This document shows positions 17,096 to 26,478 of a DNA stretch of 40,622 bases, piece after piece. Below the pieces are notes generated by a model. That model was not told the DNA's origin and did no database searches. It was given only the letters and a program-made list of their open reading frames with translations. Made by a program: the position numbers and the translations under genes. Source of the DNA: JANRJY01 sp033763735 (GTDB lineage Bacteria; Bacteroidota; Bacteroidia; Cytophagales; UBA9547); the NCBI GenBank assembly GCA_033763735.1, contig JANRJY010000010.1, positions 1 through 40,622 of the forward strand. The letters run 5' to 3'. Position 1 is the stretch's first letter. Every line of letters starts with the position of its first letter.

Positions 17096-17167
17096 GAAAG
17101 TGATTTGCATATCGATGCTATGACAACTCAATATTAAAAAGGTTTAAAAGAAAACATAAATTATATG

Positions 17168-17746
17168 CTATTTAACCATATCCACTATTTCCGCACTGGT
17201 AGGACTTACTCCGGATTTGAAAAATTTGAGTAATTCCCCATTCTCACTTATTAGGTATTTGCAAAAATTCCAAGTTGGTTCCTGATTATTCCAACCATTT
17301 TGTTCTTTACTCGAAAGCCATTGATAAAGAGGATGTTTGTCACCTCCGACTACCGATATTTTACCCATCATTTGGAATGTCACATTATAATTTTTGGAGC
17401 AAAACTGTGCTATATCACCATTACTACCTGGTTCTTGTCCGCCAAAATTATTTGCAGGGAATCCGATGATTACTACTTTATCGCCATATGCTTCGTGCAA
17501 TTGTTGTAACTCTTTGTATTGGGGGGTGAAACCACACTTGGAAGCCACATTGACAATCAGGATCTTTTTACCTTTAAATTTTGACAAGCTAAGGTCATTT
17601 CCATTTATATCTTTCACCGTAAAATCGTATATAGACTTTGAACCACCCAAAGTATCGGTAGGTTTTTCGAGAATTTGTCGTCCAAATATTGATGAGAAAA
17701 CCATTATCAGAAGATATTTGAAAGTATGTATCATATTAATTATCAT
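17168..17746 (-). CDS. Glutathione peroxidase-family peroxidase
   Basis: A 192-aa thiol peroxidase of the GPx family, which reduces peroxides, in bacteria usually with thioredoxin as reductant. The thioredoxin-fold core starts YDFTVKDINGNDLSLSKFKGK. The peroxidatic C71 is in NVASKCGFTPQY, the conserved Gln in GFPANNFGGQEPG and the Trp-Asn pair in PTWNFCKYL, completing the catalytic tetrad. It uses Cys, not Sec. An N-terminal hydrophobic stretch (HTFKYLLIMVFSSIFG) suggests export or membrane tethering, with a second ATG at 17734 as an alternative start. It starts 7 nt after the argS stop, so it is probably in the argS transcript. Confidence 0.93.
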   Translation of the reverse strand: MIINMIHTFKYLLIMVFSSIFGRQILEKPTDTLGGSKSIYDFTVKDINGNDLSLSKFKGKKILIVNVASKCGFTPQYKELQQLHEAYGDKVVIIGFPANNFGGQEPGSNGDIAQFCSKNYNVTFQMMGKISVVGGDKHPLYQWLSSKEQNGWNNQEPTWNFCKYLISENGELLKFFKSGVSPTSAEIVDMVK

Positions 17747-17753
17747 TTAGTTA

Positions 17754-19538
17754 TTACATTTTGTCCGGAACATCAATACCTAATAAACCCATTGCATGCC
17801 TAATTGTTTTGGAAATTACATAAGAAAACGCCAATCTTACTTGTCTCTTTTCTTGATCTTCTTCCTGAATAATCGTTATTTCGGAATAGAAGGTGTTAAA
17901 TGCTTTAGCCAAGTCATAAACATAATTAGCTATTAAGGAAGGAGCGTATTCCAATGCAGCTTGTTTTACTTTATTTTCATAGTCCATCAGCAATATAATT
18001 GCCTCTTTTTCTGATTTCTGAAAATCATATCCGGCTACATTAAGGTTTTTGTAATCGATATTTAGTGTATTTGCTTTTCGCAGAATTGATTGTATTCGGG
18101 CGTAGGTATATTGAATAAAAGGTCCAGTATTTCCATGAAAATCAATTGATTCAGCAGGATTAAACATCATTCTTTTTTTTGGGTCAACTTTAAGCAGATA
18201 ATATTTCAATGCACCCAATCCAATGGTTCGATATAAAGTTTTTAATTGATCAGAAGTGAAACCATCTGTTTTGCCCAATTCAACTGTCTGTTTTTCAGCT
18301 TCTTCCAACATTTCATGATAGAGTTCATCCGCATCCACTACGGTCCCCTCTCTGGATTTCATTTTGCCTGATGGCAAATCAACCATTCCGTATGACAGGT
18401 GATACATCCCTTTGGCATAAGACTTTCCTAGTTTTTCAAGAATCAAAAACAATACTTTGAAATGATAATCTTGCTCATTACCAACTACATACACTGATTT
18501 ATCAAAATGATGTTGGTTGTATTTTAAATCAGCCGTGCCCAAGTCTTGTGTGATGTATACAGATGTTCCATCGGCTCTTTGAACCAACTTTTCATCCAAT
18601 CCATCAGCGGTCAAATCAATCCAAACGGAACCATCATGCTTCGAATAGAATACATTTTTGGACAATCCGTAATCTACTATTTCTTTACCTAATAAGTATG
18701 TATTTGATTCATAGTATGTTACATCAAAGTGCACGCCTATATTTTTGTACGTAGAATTAAATCCTTCATACACCCAACCATTCATCTTTTTCCACAAATT
18801 AATGGTTTCTTCATCGCCATTTTCCCATTTTCGTAACATTTCCTGAGCTTGCATCAAAAGGGGATTTTTCTTCTCTATTTCTTCATCGCTCAAACCATTG
18901 CCTTTCATTTCCAAAGCCTTTGATTTGAGCATTTTATCAAATTCAACATAATACTTTCCTACCAAATGATCGCCTTTCATTCCTGAACTTTGAGGCGTTT
19001 CGTTTTGACCAACGAGTTGATAAGCTAACATGGATTTGCAAATATGAATTCCCCTATCATTGATCAAATTGGCCATCACCACTTGATAACCTGCTGATTT
19101 TAAAATATTTGAAACAGAATAACCTAAGAAAATATTCCTCAAATGTCCCAAATGAAGCGGTTTGTTGGTATTAGGTGAGGAATATTCAACAATCACCTTT
19201 TCAATATTAGCAGGTAATTGTCCAAATTGCTCATTAACAACCCATTCGGACAAACTTTTCAAAAGAAAAGCAGGAGTCAATTCTATATTGAGGAATCCCT
19301 TAATAACATTGAAATTAGAAACCTCATTTACATTGGTTTTCAGATAGTTACCTATAGCAATTCCTAATTGCTCGGGAGACATATTTGCATTTTTTGCATA
19401 TTGAAAGCAAGCAAAAGTGTGCGAACCTTCAAATTCCTTCCTTGTTGCCTGGAGTTTGATTTCCGATGGAGCGAGTGTAACACCAATTGAGTTTAAAGCT
19501 TGAGAAATGGCTGCTGATAATATATCCTCTATTTTCAT
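17754..19538 (-). CDS. argS: Arginyl-tRNA synthetase
   Basis: A 594-aa class I aminoacyl-tRNA synthetase that attaches Arg to tRNA-Arg. It has the Arg-specific N-terminal domain (~1-110), a HIGH-type motif in SSPNTNKPLHLGHLRN (~125), a modified KMSKS signature (PSGKMKSREGTVV) and the helical DALR anticodon-binding C-terminus ending RHAMGLLGIDVPDKM. The frame extends upstream to 19580, but the extra 14 residues are not family-like; the ATG at 19538, 16 nt after a TACATTTG -7 box, is chosen. gpx follows 7 nt downstream. Confidence 0.97.
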   Translation of the reverse strand: MKIEDILSAAISQALNSIGVTLAPSEIKLQATRKEFEGSHTFACFQYAKNANMSPEQLGIAIGNYLKTNVNEVSNFNVIKGFLNIELTPAFLLKSLSEWVVNEQFGQLPANIEKVIVEYSSPNTNKPLHLGHLRNIFLGYSVSNILKSAGYQVVMANLINDRGIHICKSMLAYQLVGQNETPQSSGMKGDHLVGKYYVEFDKMLKSKALEMKGNGLSDEEIEKKNPLLMQAQEMLRKWENGDEETINLWKKMNGWVYEGFNSTYKNIGVHFDVTYYESNTYLLGKEIVDYGLSKNVFYSKHDGSVWIDLTADGLDEKLVQRADGTSVYITQDLGTADLKYNQHHFDKSVYVVGNEQDYHFKVLFLILEKLGKSYAKGMYHLSYGMVDLPSGKMKSREGTVVDADELYHEMLEEAEKQTVELGKTDGFTSDQLKTLYRTIGLGALKYYLLKVDPKKRMMFNPAESIDFHGNTGPFIQYTYARIQSILRKANTLNIDYKNLNVAGYDFQKSEKEAIILLMDYENKVKQAALEYAPSLIANYVYDLAKAFNTFYSEITIIQEEDQEKRQVRLAFSYVISKTIRHAMGLLGIDVPDKM

Positions 19539-19554
19539 CGAATTATTTGACTTG

Positions 19555-19562
19555 CAAATGTA
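19555..19562 (-). promoter_or_regulatory. Candidate -7 box of argS-gpx
   Basis: Minus-strand TACATTTG matches TAnnTTTG and ends 16 nt before the chosen argS ATG. This placement supports the shorter argS start. Confidence 0.5.
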
Positions 19563-19731
19563 TGCAAATCGGAATAGCATTTTGGAGGTAAATGCAATAA
19601 AAAATAGATGATGAACTATATTTTTTCAAATTATTTGATTCACAAAATGCATTCACATTTCTTTGGATAGTTTTTTTTATATATTGCATTCAAATATTTT
19701 ACTCACAAAAAATAACAAAATAGCATACAAC

Positions 19732-21996
19732 ATGGCATTTGACATAGAAATGATTAAGGAGGTTTATAAGAACCTTCCGGCTAAAGTAGAAAACGCTCGC
19801 AAAATTGTTGGTCGTCCGCTTACACTTACCGAAAAAATTCTTTACGCGCATCTACATGCGCAACAAAAACCTGAGCAATTTGTTCGCGGTGCTTCATACG
19901 TTGATTTTGCACCCGATAGAGTTGCCATGCAAGATGCAACTGCTCAAATGGCATTGTTACAGTTCATGCAATCAGGTCGCCCTAAAGTTGCAGTACCCTC
20001 TACAGCGCATTGTGACCACCTAATCACAGCTAAAGAAGGTGCTGCAGTGGATTTGGCATTTGCAAATAAAGAAAGCAAGGAAGTGTTTGACTTTTTAGGA
20101 TCTGTTTCCAACAAATATGGAATTGGATTTTGGAAACCGGGAGCAGGTATTATCCACCAGGTTGTTTTAGAAAATTATGCTTTTCCAGGTGGAATGATGA
20201 TTGGTACCGACTCACATACGGTTAATGCAGGTGGATTGGGTATGATTGCTATTGGCGTTGGTGGAGCAGATGCATGCGATGTGATGGCGGGATTGGCTTG
20301 GGAATTAAAAATGCCAAAACTTATTGGTGTGAAACTAACCGGTAAATTGAGCGGATGGACAGCACCTAAAGACGTAATCTTAAAAGTAGCCGGAATATTA
20401 ACTGTTAAAGGTGGTACTGATGCTGTTGTGGAATATTTTGGCGAAGGAGCTACTTCAATGAGTTGTACCGGCAAAGGAACCATATGTAATATGGGTGCCG
20501 AAATTGGTGCAACCACTTCTACATTCGGATATGATGACTCCATGGCCCGATATTTGAAAGCAACTGGTAGAGCGGATGTTGCTGCCCTTGCTGATGGCGT
20601 TAAACAACACTTGACAGCTGATCCTGAGGTATATGCTAATCCAGAAAAATATTTTGACCAAGTAATAGAAATCAATCTTTCGGAATTGGAACCACATGTT
20701 AATGGTCCATTTACACCGGATTTGGCTACACCAATATCCAAATTGAAAGACGAAGCAATTAAAAATGGCTGGCCATTAAAAATCTCCGTTGGACTTTTGG
20801 GATCATGTACCAACTCTTCATATGAAGATATTTCTCGTGCAGTGAGCTTAGCCAAACAAGTTTCTTCAAAAAATTTAAAATCAAAAGCGGAATACTTGAT
20901 CAATCCGGGATCGGAACAAATCAGATATACCATCAAAAGAGATGGATTTCTGGAAGTTTTTGACTCTATTGGAGCGAAGGTGTTCACTAATGCTTGTGGT
21001 CCTTGTATTGGAATGTGGGATAGGATGGGTGCAGAAAAACAAGAAAAAAACACCATTATTCACTCTTTTAACAGAAACTTTGCTAAACGTGCAGATGGAA
21101 ACCCAAATACATATGCTTTTGTGGCTTCTCCTGAAATTGTGACTGCAATGGCAATTGCCGGGGACTTAACATTCAATCCGCTTACAGATTATTTGACAAA
21201 CGAAAAAGGTGAAAAAGTAAAACTTGATGCACCAAGTGGTGATGAATTGCCAACAAAAGGATTTGCTGTTGAAGATGCAGGATATCAAGCTCCGGCAGCT
21301 GATGGCAGCAAAGTAGAAATATTGGTGTCCCCTACCTCTGATCGTTTACAATTATTAGATCCTTTTGCTCCCTGGGAAGGTACGGATCTTAAAGGTTTGA
21401 AATTATTGATAAAAGCCAAAGGCAAATGTACAACTGACCATATATCAATGGCAGGTCCATGGTTGAAATACCGTGGTCATTTGGACAATATATCCAATAA
21501 TATGTTGATAGGAGCTGTAAATGCATTCAATGAAAAAACAGATTCTGTCAAAAACCAATTGACCGGTGCTTATGAGAGCGTACCAAAAGTACAACGTCAA
21601 TATAAGGCCAAAGGAATAGGTAGTATTGTAGTTGGAGATGAAAACTATGGTGAAGGTTCATCAAGGGAGCATGCGGCAATGGAGCCTCGTCACTTAGGTG
21701 TTCGTGCAGTATTAGTTAAGTCATTTGCACGTATTCACGAAACTAACCTCAAAAAGCAAGGTATGCTTGCATTGACATTTGTGAACAAAGCTGACTATGA
21801 CAAAATAATGGAGGATGATAACATTGACATAGTAGGACTAACTTCATTTGCTCCAGGCAAAAATTTACAACTAGTATTAACGCATGCAAACGGAAGTAAA
21901 GATACAATAGAAGTGAAACACAGCTACAATGCTCAACAAATTGAGTGGTTCAAGGCCGGTGGCGCACTTAACATTATCAGAGCAAGCGTTAAATAA
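19732..21996 (+). CDS. acnA: Aconitate hydratase (mitochondrial-type)
   Basis: A 754-aa aconitase that converts citrate to isocitrate in the TCA cycle through a [4Fe-4S] cluster. The three cluster cysteines are in SCTNSSYEDIS and in NACGPCIGMWDR. FPGGMMIGTDSHTVNAGG contains active-site residues, and the swivel domain has GDENYGEGSSREHAAMEPRHLG with the catalytic Ser/Arg. Overall length and layout match the mitochondrial-type ACO2 branch rather than the longer AcnA or AcnB of enterobacteria, so the symbol is approximate. The ATG at 19732 is preferred over an upstream-extended frame from 19663. A terminator follows. Confidence 0.95.
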   Translation: MAFDIEMIKEVYKNLPAKVENARKIVGRPLTLTEKILYAHLHAQQKPEQFVRGASYVDFAPDRVAMQDATAQMALLQFMQSGRPKVAVPSTAHCDHLITAKEGAAVDLAFANKESKEVFDFLGSVSNKYGIGFWKPGAGIIHQVVLENYAFPGGMMIGTDSHTVNAGGLGMIAIGVGGADACDVMAGLAWELKMPKLIGVKLTGKLSGWTAPKDVILKVAGILTVKGGTDAVVEYFGEGATSMSCTGKGTICNMGAEIGATTSTFGYDDSMARYLKATGRADVAALADGVKQHLTADPEVYANPEKYFDQVIEINLSELEPHVNGPFTPDLATPISKLKDEAIKNGWPLKISVGLLGSCTNSSYEDISRAVSLAKQVSSKNLKSKAEYLINPGSEQIRYTIKRDGFLEVFDSIGAKVFTNACGPCIGMWDRMGAEKQEKNTIIHSFNRNFAKRADGNPNTYAFVASPEIVTAMAIAGDLTFNPLTDYLTNEKGEKVKLDAPSGDELPTKGFAVEDAGYQAPAADGSKVEILVSPTSDRLQLLDPFAPWEGTDLKGLKLLIKAKGKCTTDHISMAGPWLKYRGHLDNISNNMLIGAVNAFNEKTDSVKNQLTGAYESVPKVQRQYKAKGIGSIVVGDENYGEGSSREHAAMEPRHLGVRAVLVKSFARIHETNLKKQGMLALTFVNKADYDKIMEDDNIDIVGLTSFAPGKNLQLVLTHANGSKDTIEVKHSYNAQQIEWFKAGGALNIIRASVK

Positions 21997-22060
21997 CTTA
22001 GGCACGTTTTGAGAAGTGTTAACGCATTGATGTGTTAAAGTTCTAATGAATATTTAACTA

Positions 22061-22097
22061 AAAAGCAGGGTTTTCGAAAGGAAATCCTGCTTTTTTT
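22061..22097 (+). terminator. Terminator of aconitase
   Basis: The stem AAAAGCAGG/CCTGCTTTT (22061-22069 with 22086-22094) extends inward through TTT/AAA pairs and is followed by a T run. It lies 64 nt after the aconitase stop. Confidence 0.88.
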
Positions 22098-22137
22098 ATG
22101 AATTAATAAAAATATTTATTTCAAAATTCATGATTAG

Positions 22138-25100
22138 TTACTCTACCAAAAGCTTAAGTACTTTGGTATGATCATTGGTAATTATTTTCAAAAAATATAC
22201 TCCTTTGAGTTCAGGACTTGGAATGGCAATCGTGTTATCATCCATATGAATGTAAGTTGAAACATCCCTTACAACTGCACCACTTGAATTTAAAATGATT
22301 ACTGATTTTACAAAATTTCCTTTATCAACTGCAATGTATACGTCATTCAGGTGTTTTACCGGATTTGGATAAACTTCAATTGAAGAAGTGTTCAAATCAG
22401 AAAAATAGTTTACCGACTTAATTTCAGAGTATTCTGATTCTCCATCACCTAACACTTTTAGAATTCTATAGAAAGTGGTACCACTTTCGACTTTGTCAGT
22501 AAAACTAAATTCAGATTCATTTTTAGAAGATTTATTGAAAGATACTTTGCCTATACTTTTAAAATTGGCTCCATCATTGCTTTTTTCGATTTCAAAGTAT
22601 TTGATATCTTCTTGATTATTTACTTTCCAATACAAAACTGAATTATTAACTTTTTGAGTTATGTTAAAGTCCAAAAAGCCTAAAGGTAATGGATATACCG
22701 ACCCTACTAATGCCCATGGTGAAAATCCGGCAACTGTTGTTAAAGTTACTGTTCCTACACCTGATGCTACTGCATAATTTGCATTTGAAGGTAGGCATGG
22801 ATCCCAATCAGCATAAGGCAATGCTGAATTATTCCATCTTTGGGCAACATAACTTGCAGGAGCAGTGGCAGCTGATTCGTTTGCTACATCAATTGAGAAC
22901 TTTGCACCGGCAGTAAAACCTACGCCAGTGGCTGAAATAAACCAAAAACGTTTTGCAACATTTGCAGAATTATCTACCCATTTTCGGTTTAAGTTTGTTG
23001 CCGGTGACGGATAAGGTGTTAGTCCTGCCCCACTGGGACGATAAGTTGAAACCCAAACATTTCCAAAATTTCCACTATTTGCTACAACTGACATAGGTAC
23101 ATAAGTTCCATCTTGGTTGCCAAAAGGATAAACAAATGTTCCGGTTCCATTAGAAATATTCCATTGAAATTTAGAACCATAATTTGAAGTTTCACTATAC
23201 ACATATCCATTAGTTCTGGTCAAATTAGAAGCATTATTTGAATTCATAATAAGTGACTTAGAACTTAAATCGAAAATGCCATTTTTTAGGTCAAATATAC
23301 CATTCACAGTGGAATTGTTACTTTGATACACACGACCACCTGATTTGTCAATAGTAAAATTTGTTAAAAAAAGAAAACTATTAACACCTGTAAGAGATTG
23401 AATAGCCGTTCCTGTGAGCGAAACAGTACCACCTCCGGAACTCCATCTTAGCCCAGGGTTGGTATTATCAACTATATCCCCCTGATATACTTCAAGATTA
23501 GCTCTTGCAACTCTTATTTGGTTGGTGCCGGTGCCGTTAAACGTAACATTTGACATGAATATATTTGGCATATTATTGCTTCCAAAACCATTTCCAAACT
23601 GAAAAGTATTACCACTGTTTGCTGCATTTTGTGTAATTACTACAGTGGATTGAAATAAATTTCCATTGTTGTTAGTAGTAGTTCCATTTCCATTGTTGAT
23701 AAGGTTTACAACACCTGCAAAAGTATTTGAGTTTAAATCGCCTACACATGAAGCTGTAATAGTAAGTGGACCATTAAATTTGTTTGATTGACCCGAAGTT
23801 TTATCCCAATTATTACCACTATTCAAATCAATTATGGTATTTGTATTGAAATAATTATTGTTGAAATTAATGTCGGTAGAACCAATCCCACCTGTGGATA
23901 GTCTTTCATAAACAGTACCCATAAAAAAATTATTATTTGTGTTAAAGCCATTCCATCCACAAGTGGAAAAAGTTGCAGTACCTAAAATTGTATTATAAGA
24001 AGCGGAAAGACGTCCGCATCCAATAATAGAAATGTTATTTGATAAATAGTTATTTTGAATGTCGAAATTAATTGCCTGATCACTTGTATTGTCATATTTG
24101 GCCAAAATACTACCCGATAAAGTGCAATTATAAATTTGGAAATTATTTGTTTGACTACCCGGAGTTAAATTAGTGATATTATTGGGTAGGTTTGTTATGT
24201 TTGTCTTAACTACTTGTCGATATCTTAATGTTCCTCCAGTGAAAGTATTGTTATAAATACTAACACCAGTTGCAGTAATGAAAGTAAGAGCTCCAGAATT
24301 TTGACCGCCAATATAAATACTGGCATTCCCGTTTTGGCGGGTATTTGCTAATACAAAATTATTATTGATATAAGCATAACCATCAGAATTACCATTCCAT
24401 TTATCACAATTAATACCTATTTTGCCATCAGATCCAGCGTTATCCAAGTTTAGTGCGGTAACAGTATTGTTAAATATTAATGGTTGTGCAGCATTTGACT
24501 TAAAAGCGAAAGTTGTATTGTTTCCTGAATTAATAATTGTCAATGGTCCATTATAAGTATCACCAGACAAGCTACCTCCTCCATTACCACCACCCAATTC
24601 CCAATCGCCACCTGATTGACTACTCATTACAAGTGTTGTAGTGGTATTGAAAGTATTTCCACCAGAACTCCATCCCCCCGAATTTGAAGTTTTTTCCAAA
24701 TAAACTATATTTTTAAAAAGATTACCTCTTAAATCAATATTTGAACCAATTATACTCACAACACCAGCAAAAGTATTAACAGAATTATTGTGGTTGTCGC
24801 CCAATATAAAATTTCCATTCCCACTGAAAGACAAAACGTTACTTTTTGCTGGATTAGTTTGATTTATGTTATTAACCCTGATTTGTCCTTCTGTAAACCC
24901 TCCAGGTGCCAACTTTAGTGCACCTAATATTGTGGTATATTTTGTTGCATTCCAATGCGTAAATTCAATATTTCCGCCAGAAGTTGTGCAACCAAAATAT
25001 ACATCTCCTGCAAAATATCCCCCTCCATTTTCACATTCTATACATATTCCACCTGGATTTGAATAAAAATACGCATCACTTAAATAATAGTCTGGTCCAT

Positions 25101-26364
25101 TACCTTGATATGCCATACCTATGCCATTATCAGAAGTATTAATAAAGGTTGAGACTCCGTTAAATATGTTGTTTCCTCCCAAATATTCACCACAAGTACC
25201 AGTTCCGGATTTAGTAATTTGAGCCGTACTTTTAAAATTTAGATCACTATAGTCTCTACAATTTGCAGTATAAATAGTAGGTCCGGCAAAAGTACCAGAA
25301 TAAATGTTTACTGAAATTGGTCTTGAACCTGTACCGAGACAGGTTATAATATTGGTAACACCGGAAGCAGTTTGTGAAAAAGCAGTTAAATTGATAATAT
25401 TTTGACTACCCGTATTTGTTCCACCAACAACACATCCATCAGAAGACATTAAAAATGCACCCCCTACTTTTAATAGCATGTTATTCAAGTTAGTATAAGT
25501 CCCCAGATTAATGTTTATGTTATTATTTCCATTACTTAAAGTGTTATTAATTCCAAAATATACATTTCCTGTAACAGTAAAATTTCCAAATCTAAATACT
25601 TGCATATGTTCAGAATTAAACCCCCCATTGTAATTTCCTAAATCCCGTAAATAAAGATTACCTCCTATAAAAACTTGATTAGTGCCACATGTAACAAAAT
25701 TTAATGTTGGATTGGTACCCATCACTATTAAAGAAAGATCACTATTAAAAATATGTTTGCTACCACAAGCACCCCATCCAATATCGGCACCAAAAGCTGT
25801 AATCGTAGTTGGACAATTCACTATTGTTTGATCTCCAATAAATCCTGTGTTACCAGAAACTACTTTGGTAAGTTTAAGATAACTTCCCGATATTGTATTA
25901 TTTGAAAATGCGCCAGACCAACCTGGAAACGTAACATCCACAATTCCTGTGGTAGATGTAGCTGACATATCAAATAATCCTGTGGCTGTTGAAATGGTAA
26001 ATAAATTTGCTGTAAAATTTGAATTGCTAATTCCGGTCGAACTATAAGTATATAAAGTACCATTTGTTACCTGCGCATTTGAAATAATTGCAGATCGCAA
26101 AACATTTAAGGTATTGCCATTTAAATTTAAATTTTTGTTGGTTATAGTTAAGTTACTAATTGTTCTATTGGCATCCAAAACTGGAGTAATTGCAGTAGCA
26201 TTTATAACTACTATATCTGTGGATGCGGTTCCAGGTATTCCATTAGGTGTCCAATTTGTATTTGTATTCCATGCCGTGGTGGAACCATTCCATGTGTAGG
26301 TTGTTTGCCCTTGAATGAGAGATACACAAACAAAAATTAGTAATAATTGTAACGTATTTTTCAA
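22138..26364 (-). CDS. Giant secreted repeat protein with T9SS sorting domain
   Basis: About 1,408 aa. No in-frame ATG exists near the front. A TTG at 26364 gives a textbook signal peptide (MKNTLQLLLIFVCV..QG), while the longer TTG frame at 26388 overlaps a -7 promoter box, so 26364 is chosen. After an N-terminal TYTWNGSTTAWNTNTNW module, ~1,000 residues are rich in Asn, Gly, Thr and Ser in short strand-like repeats (NIINLT, NNNIN, GNVYFG), typical of a parallel beta-helix. A FN3-like domain follows (YWKVNNQEDIKYFEIEKSNDGANF, ~1250-1330), then a type A T9SS C-terminal signal (EVYPNPVKHLND ... GVYFLKIITNDHTKVLKLLVE). The protein should be secreted across the outer membrane and may be surface-attached. 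A role as adhesin or polymer-binding protein is inference. Confidence 0.9.
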   Translation of the reverse strand: MKNTLQLLLIFVCVSLIQGQTTYTWNGSTTAWNTNTNWTPNGIPGTASTDIVVINATAITPVLDANRTISNLTITNKNLNLNGNTLNVLRSAIISNAQVTNGTLYTYSSTGISNSNFTANLFTISTATGLFDMSATSTTGIVDVTFPGWSGAFSNNTISGSYLKLTKVVSGNTGFIGDQTIVNCPTTITAFGADIGWGACGSKHIFNSDLSLIVMGTNPTLNFVTCGTNQVFIGGNLYLRDLGNYNGGFNSEHMQVFRFGNFTVTGNVYFGINNTLSNGNNNININLGTYTNLNNMLLKVGGAFLMSSDGCVVGGTNTGSQNIINLTAFSQTASGVTNIITCLGTGSRPISVNIYSGTFAGPTIYTANCRDYSDLNFKSTAQITKSGTGTCGEYLGGNNIFNGVSTFINTSDNGIGMAYQGNGPDYYLSDAYFYSNPGGICIECENGGGYFAGDVYFGCTTSGGNIEFTHWNATKYTTILGALKLAPGGFTEGQIRVNNINQTNPAKSNVLSFSGNGNFILGDNHNNSVNTFAGVVSIIGSNIDLRGNLFKNIVYLEKTSNSGGWSSGGNTFNTTTTLVMSSQSGGDWELGGGNGGGSLSGDTYNGPLTIINSGNNTTFAFKSNAAQPLIFNNTVTALNLDNAGSDGKIGINCDKWNGNSDGYAYINNNFVLANTRQNGNASIYIGGQNSGALTFITATGVSIYNNTFTGGTLRYRQVVKTNITNLPNNITNLTPGSQTNNFQIYNCTLSGSILAKYDNTSDQAINFDIQNNYLSNNISIIGCGRLSASYNTILGTATFSTCGWNGFNTNNNFFMGTVYERLSTGGIGSTDINFNNNYFNTNTIIDLNSGNNWDKTSGQSNKFNGPLTITASCVGDLNSNTFAGVVNLINNGNGTTTNNNGNLFQSTVVITQNAANSGNTFQFGNGFGSNNMPNIFMSNVTFNGTGTNQIRVARANLEVYQGDIVDNTNPGLRWSSGGGTVSLTGTAIQSLTGVNSFLFLTNFTIDKSGGRVYQSNNSTVNGIFDLKNGIFDLSSKSLIMNSNNASNLTRTNGYVYSETSNYGSKFQWNISNGTGTFVYPFGNQDGTYVPMSVVANSGNFGNVWVSTYRPSGAGLTPYPSPATNLNRKWVDNSANVAKRFWFISATGVGFTAGAKFSIDVANESAATAPASYVAQRWNNSALPYADWDPCLPSNANYAVASGVGTVTLTTVAGFSPWALVGSVYPLPLGFLDFNITQKVNNSVLYWKVNNQEDIKYFEIEKSNDGANFKSIGKVSFNKSSKNESEFSFTDKVESGTTFYRILKVLGDGESEYSEIKSVNYFSDLNTSSIEVYPNPVKHLNDVYIAVDKGNFVKSVIILNSSGAVVRDVSTYIHMDDNTIAIPSPELKGVYFLKIITNDHTKVLKLLVE

Positions 26365-26385
26365 TTTTTGAAGTGCGATTAATAT

Positions 26386-26393
26386 CAAAAATA
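26386..26393 (-). promoter_or_regulatory. Candidate -7 box of the T9SS protein gene
   Basis: Minus-strand TATTTTTG matches TAnnTTTG and ends 21 nt before the TTG start at 26364. It includes the upstream TTG at 26388-26386, which argues against that codon being the start. Confidence 0.5.
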
Positions 26394-26478
26394 CGAAAAA
26401 ATATTCGAAAAGTTGTATATTTTCTTTTAATAGTACAATTAACTAACTCAAAGTTAATTAATTAATAGTCAAAAAAAA

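Noticed and set aside
20175..21056. 293-aa ORF on the minus strand
   Set aside because: It is antisense to the aconitase core; no protein family resemblance, and the plus strand is clearly coding.
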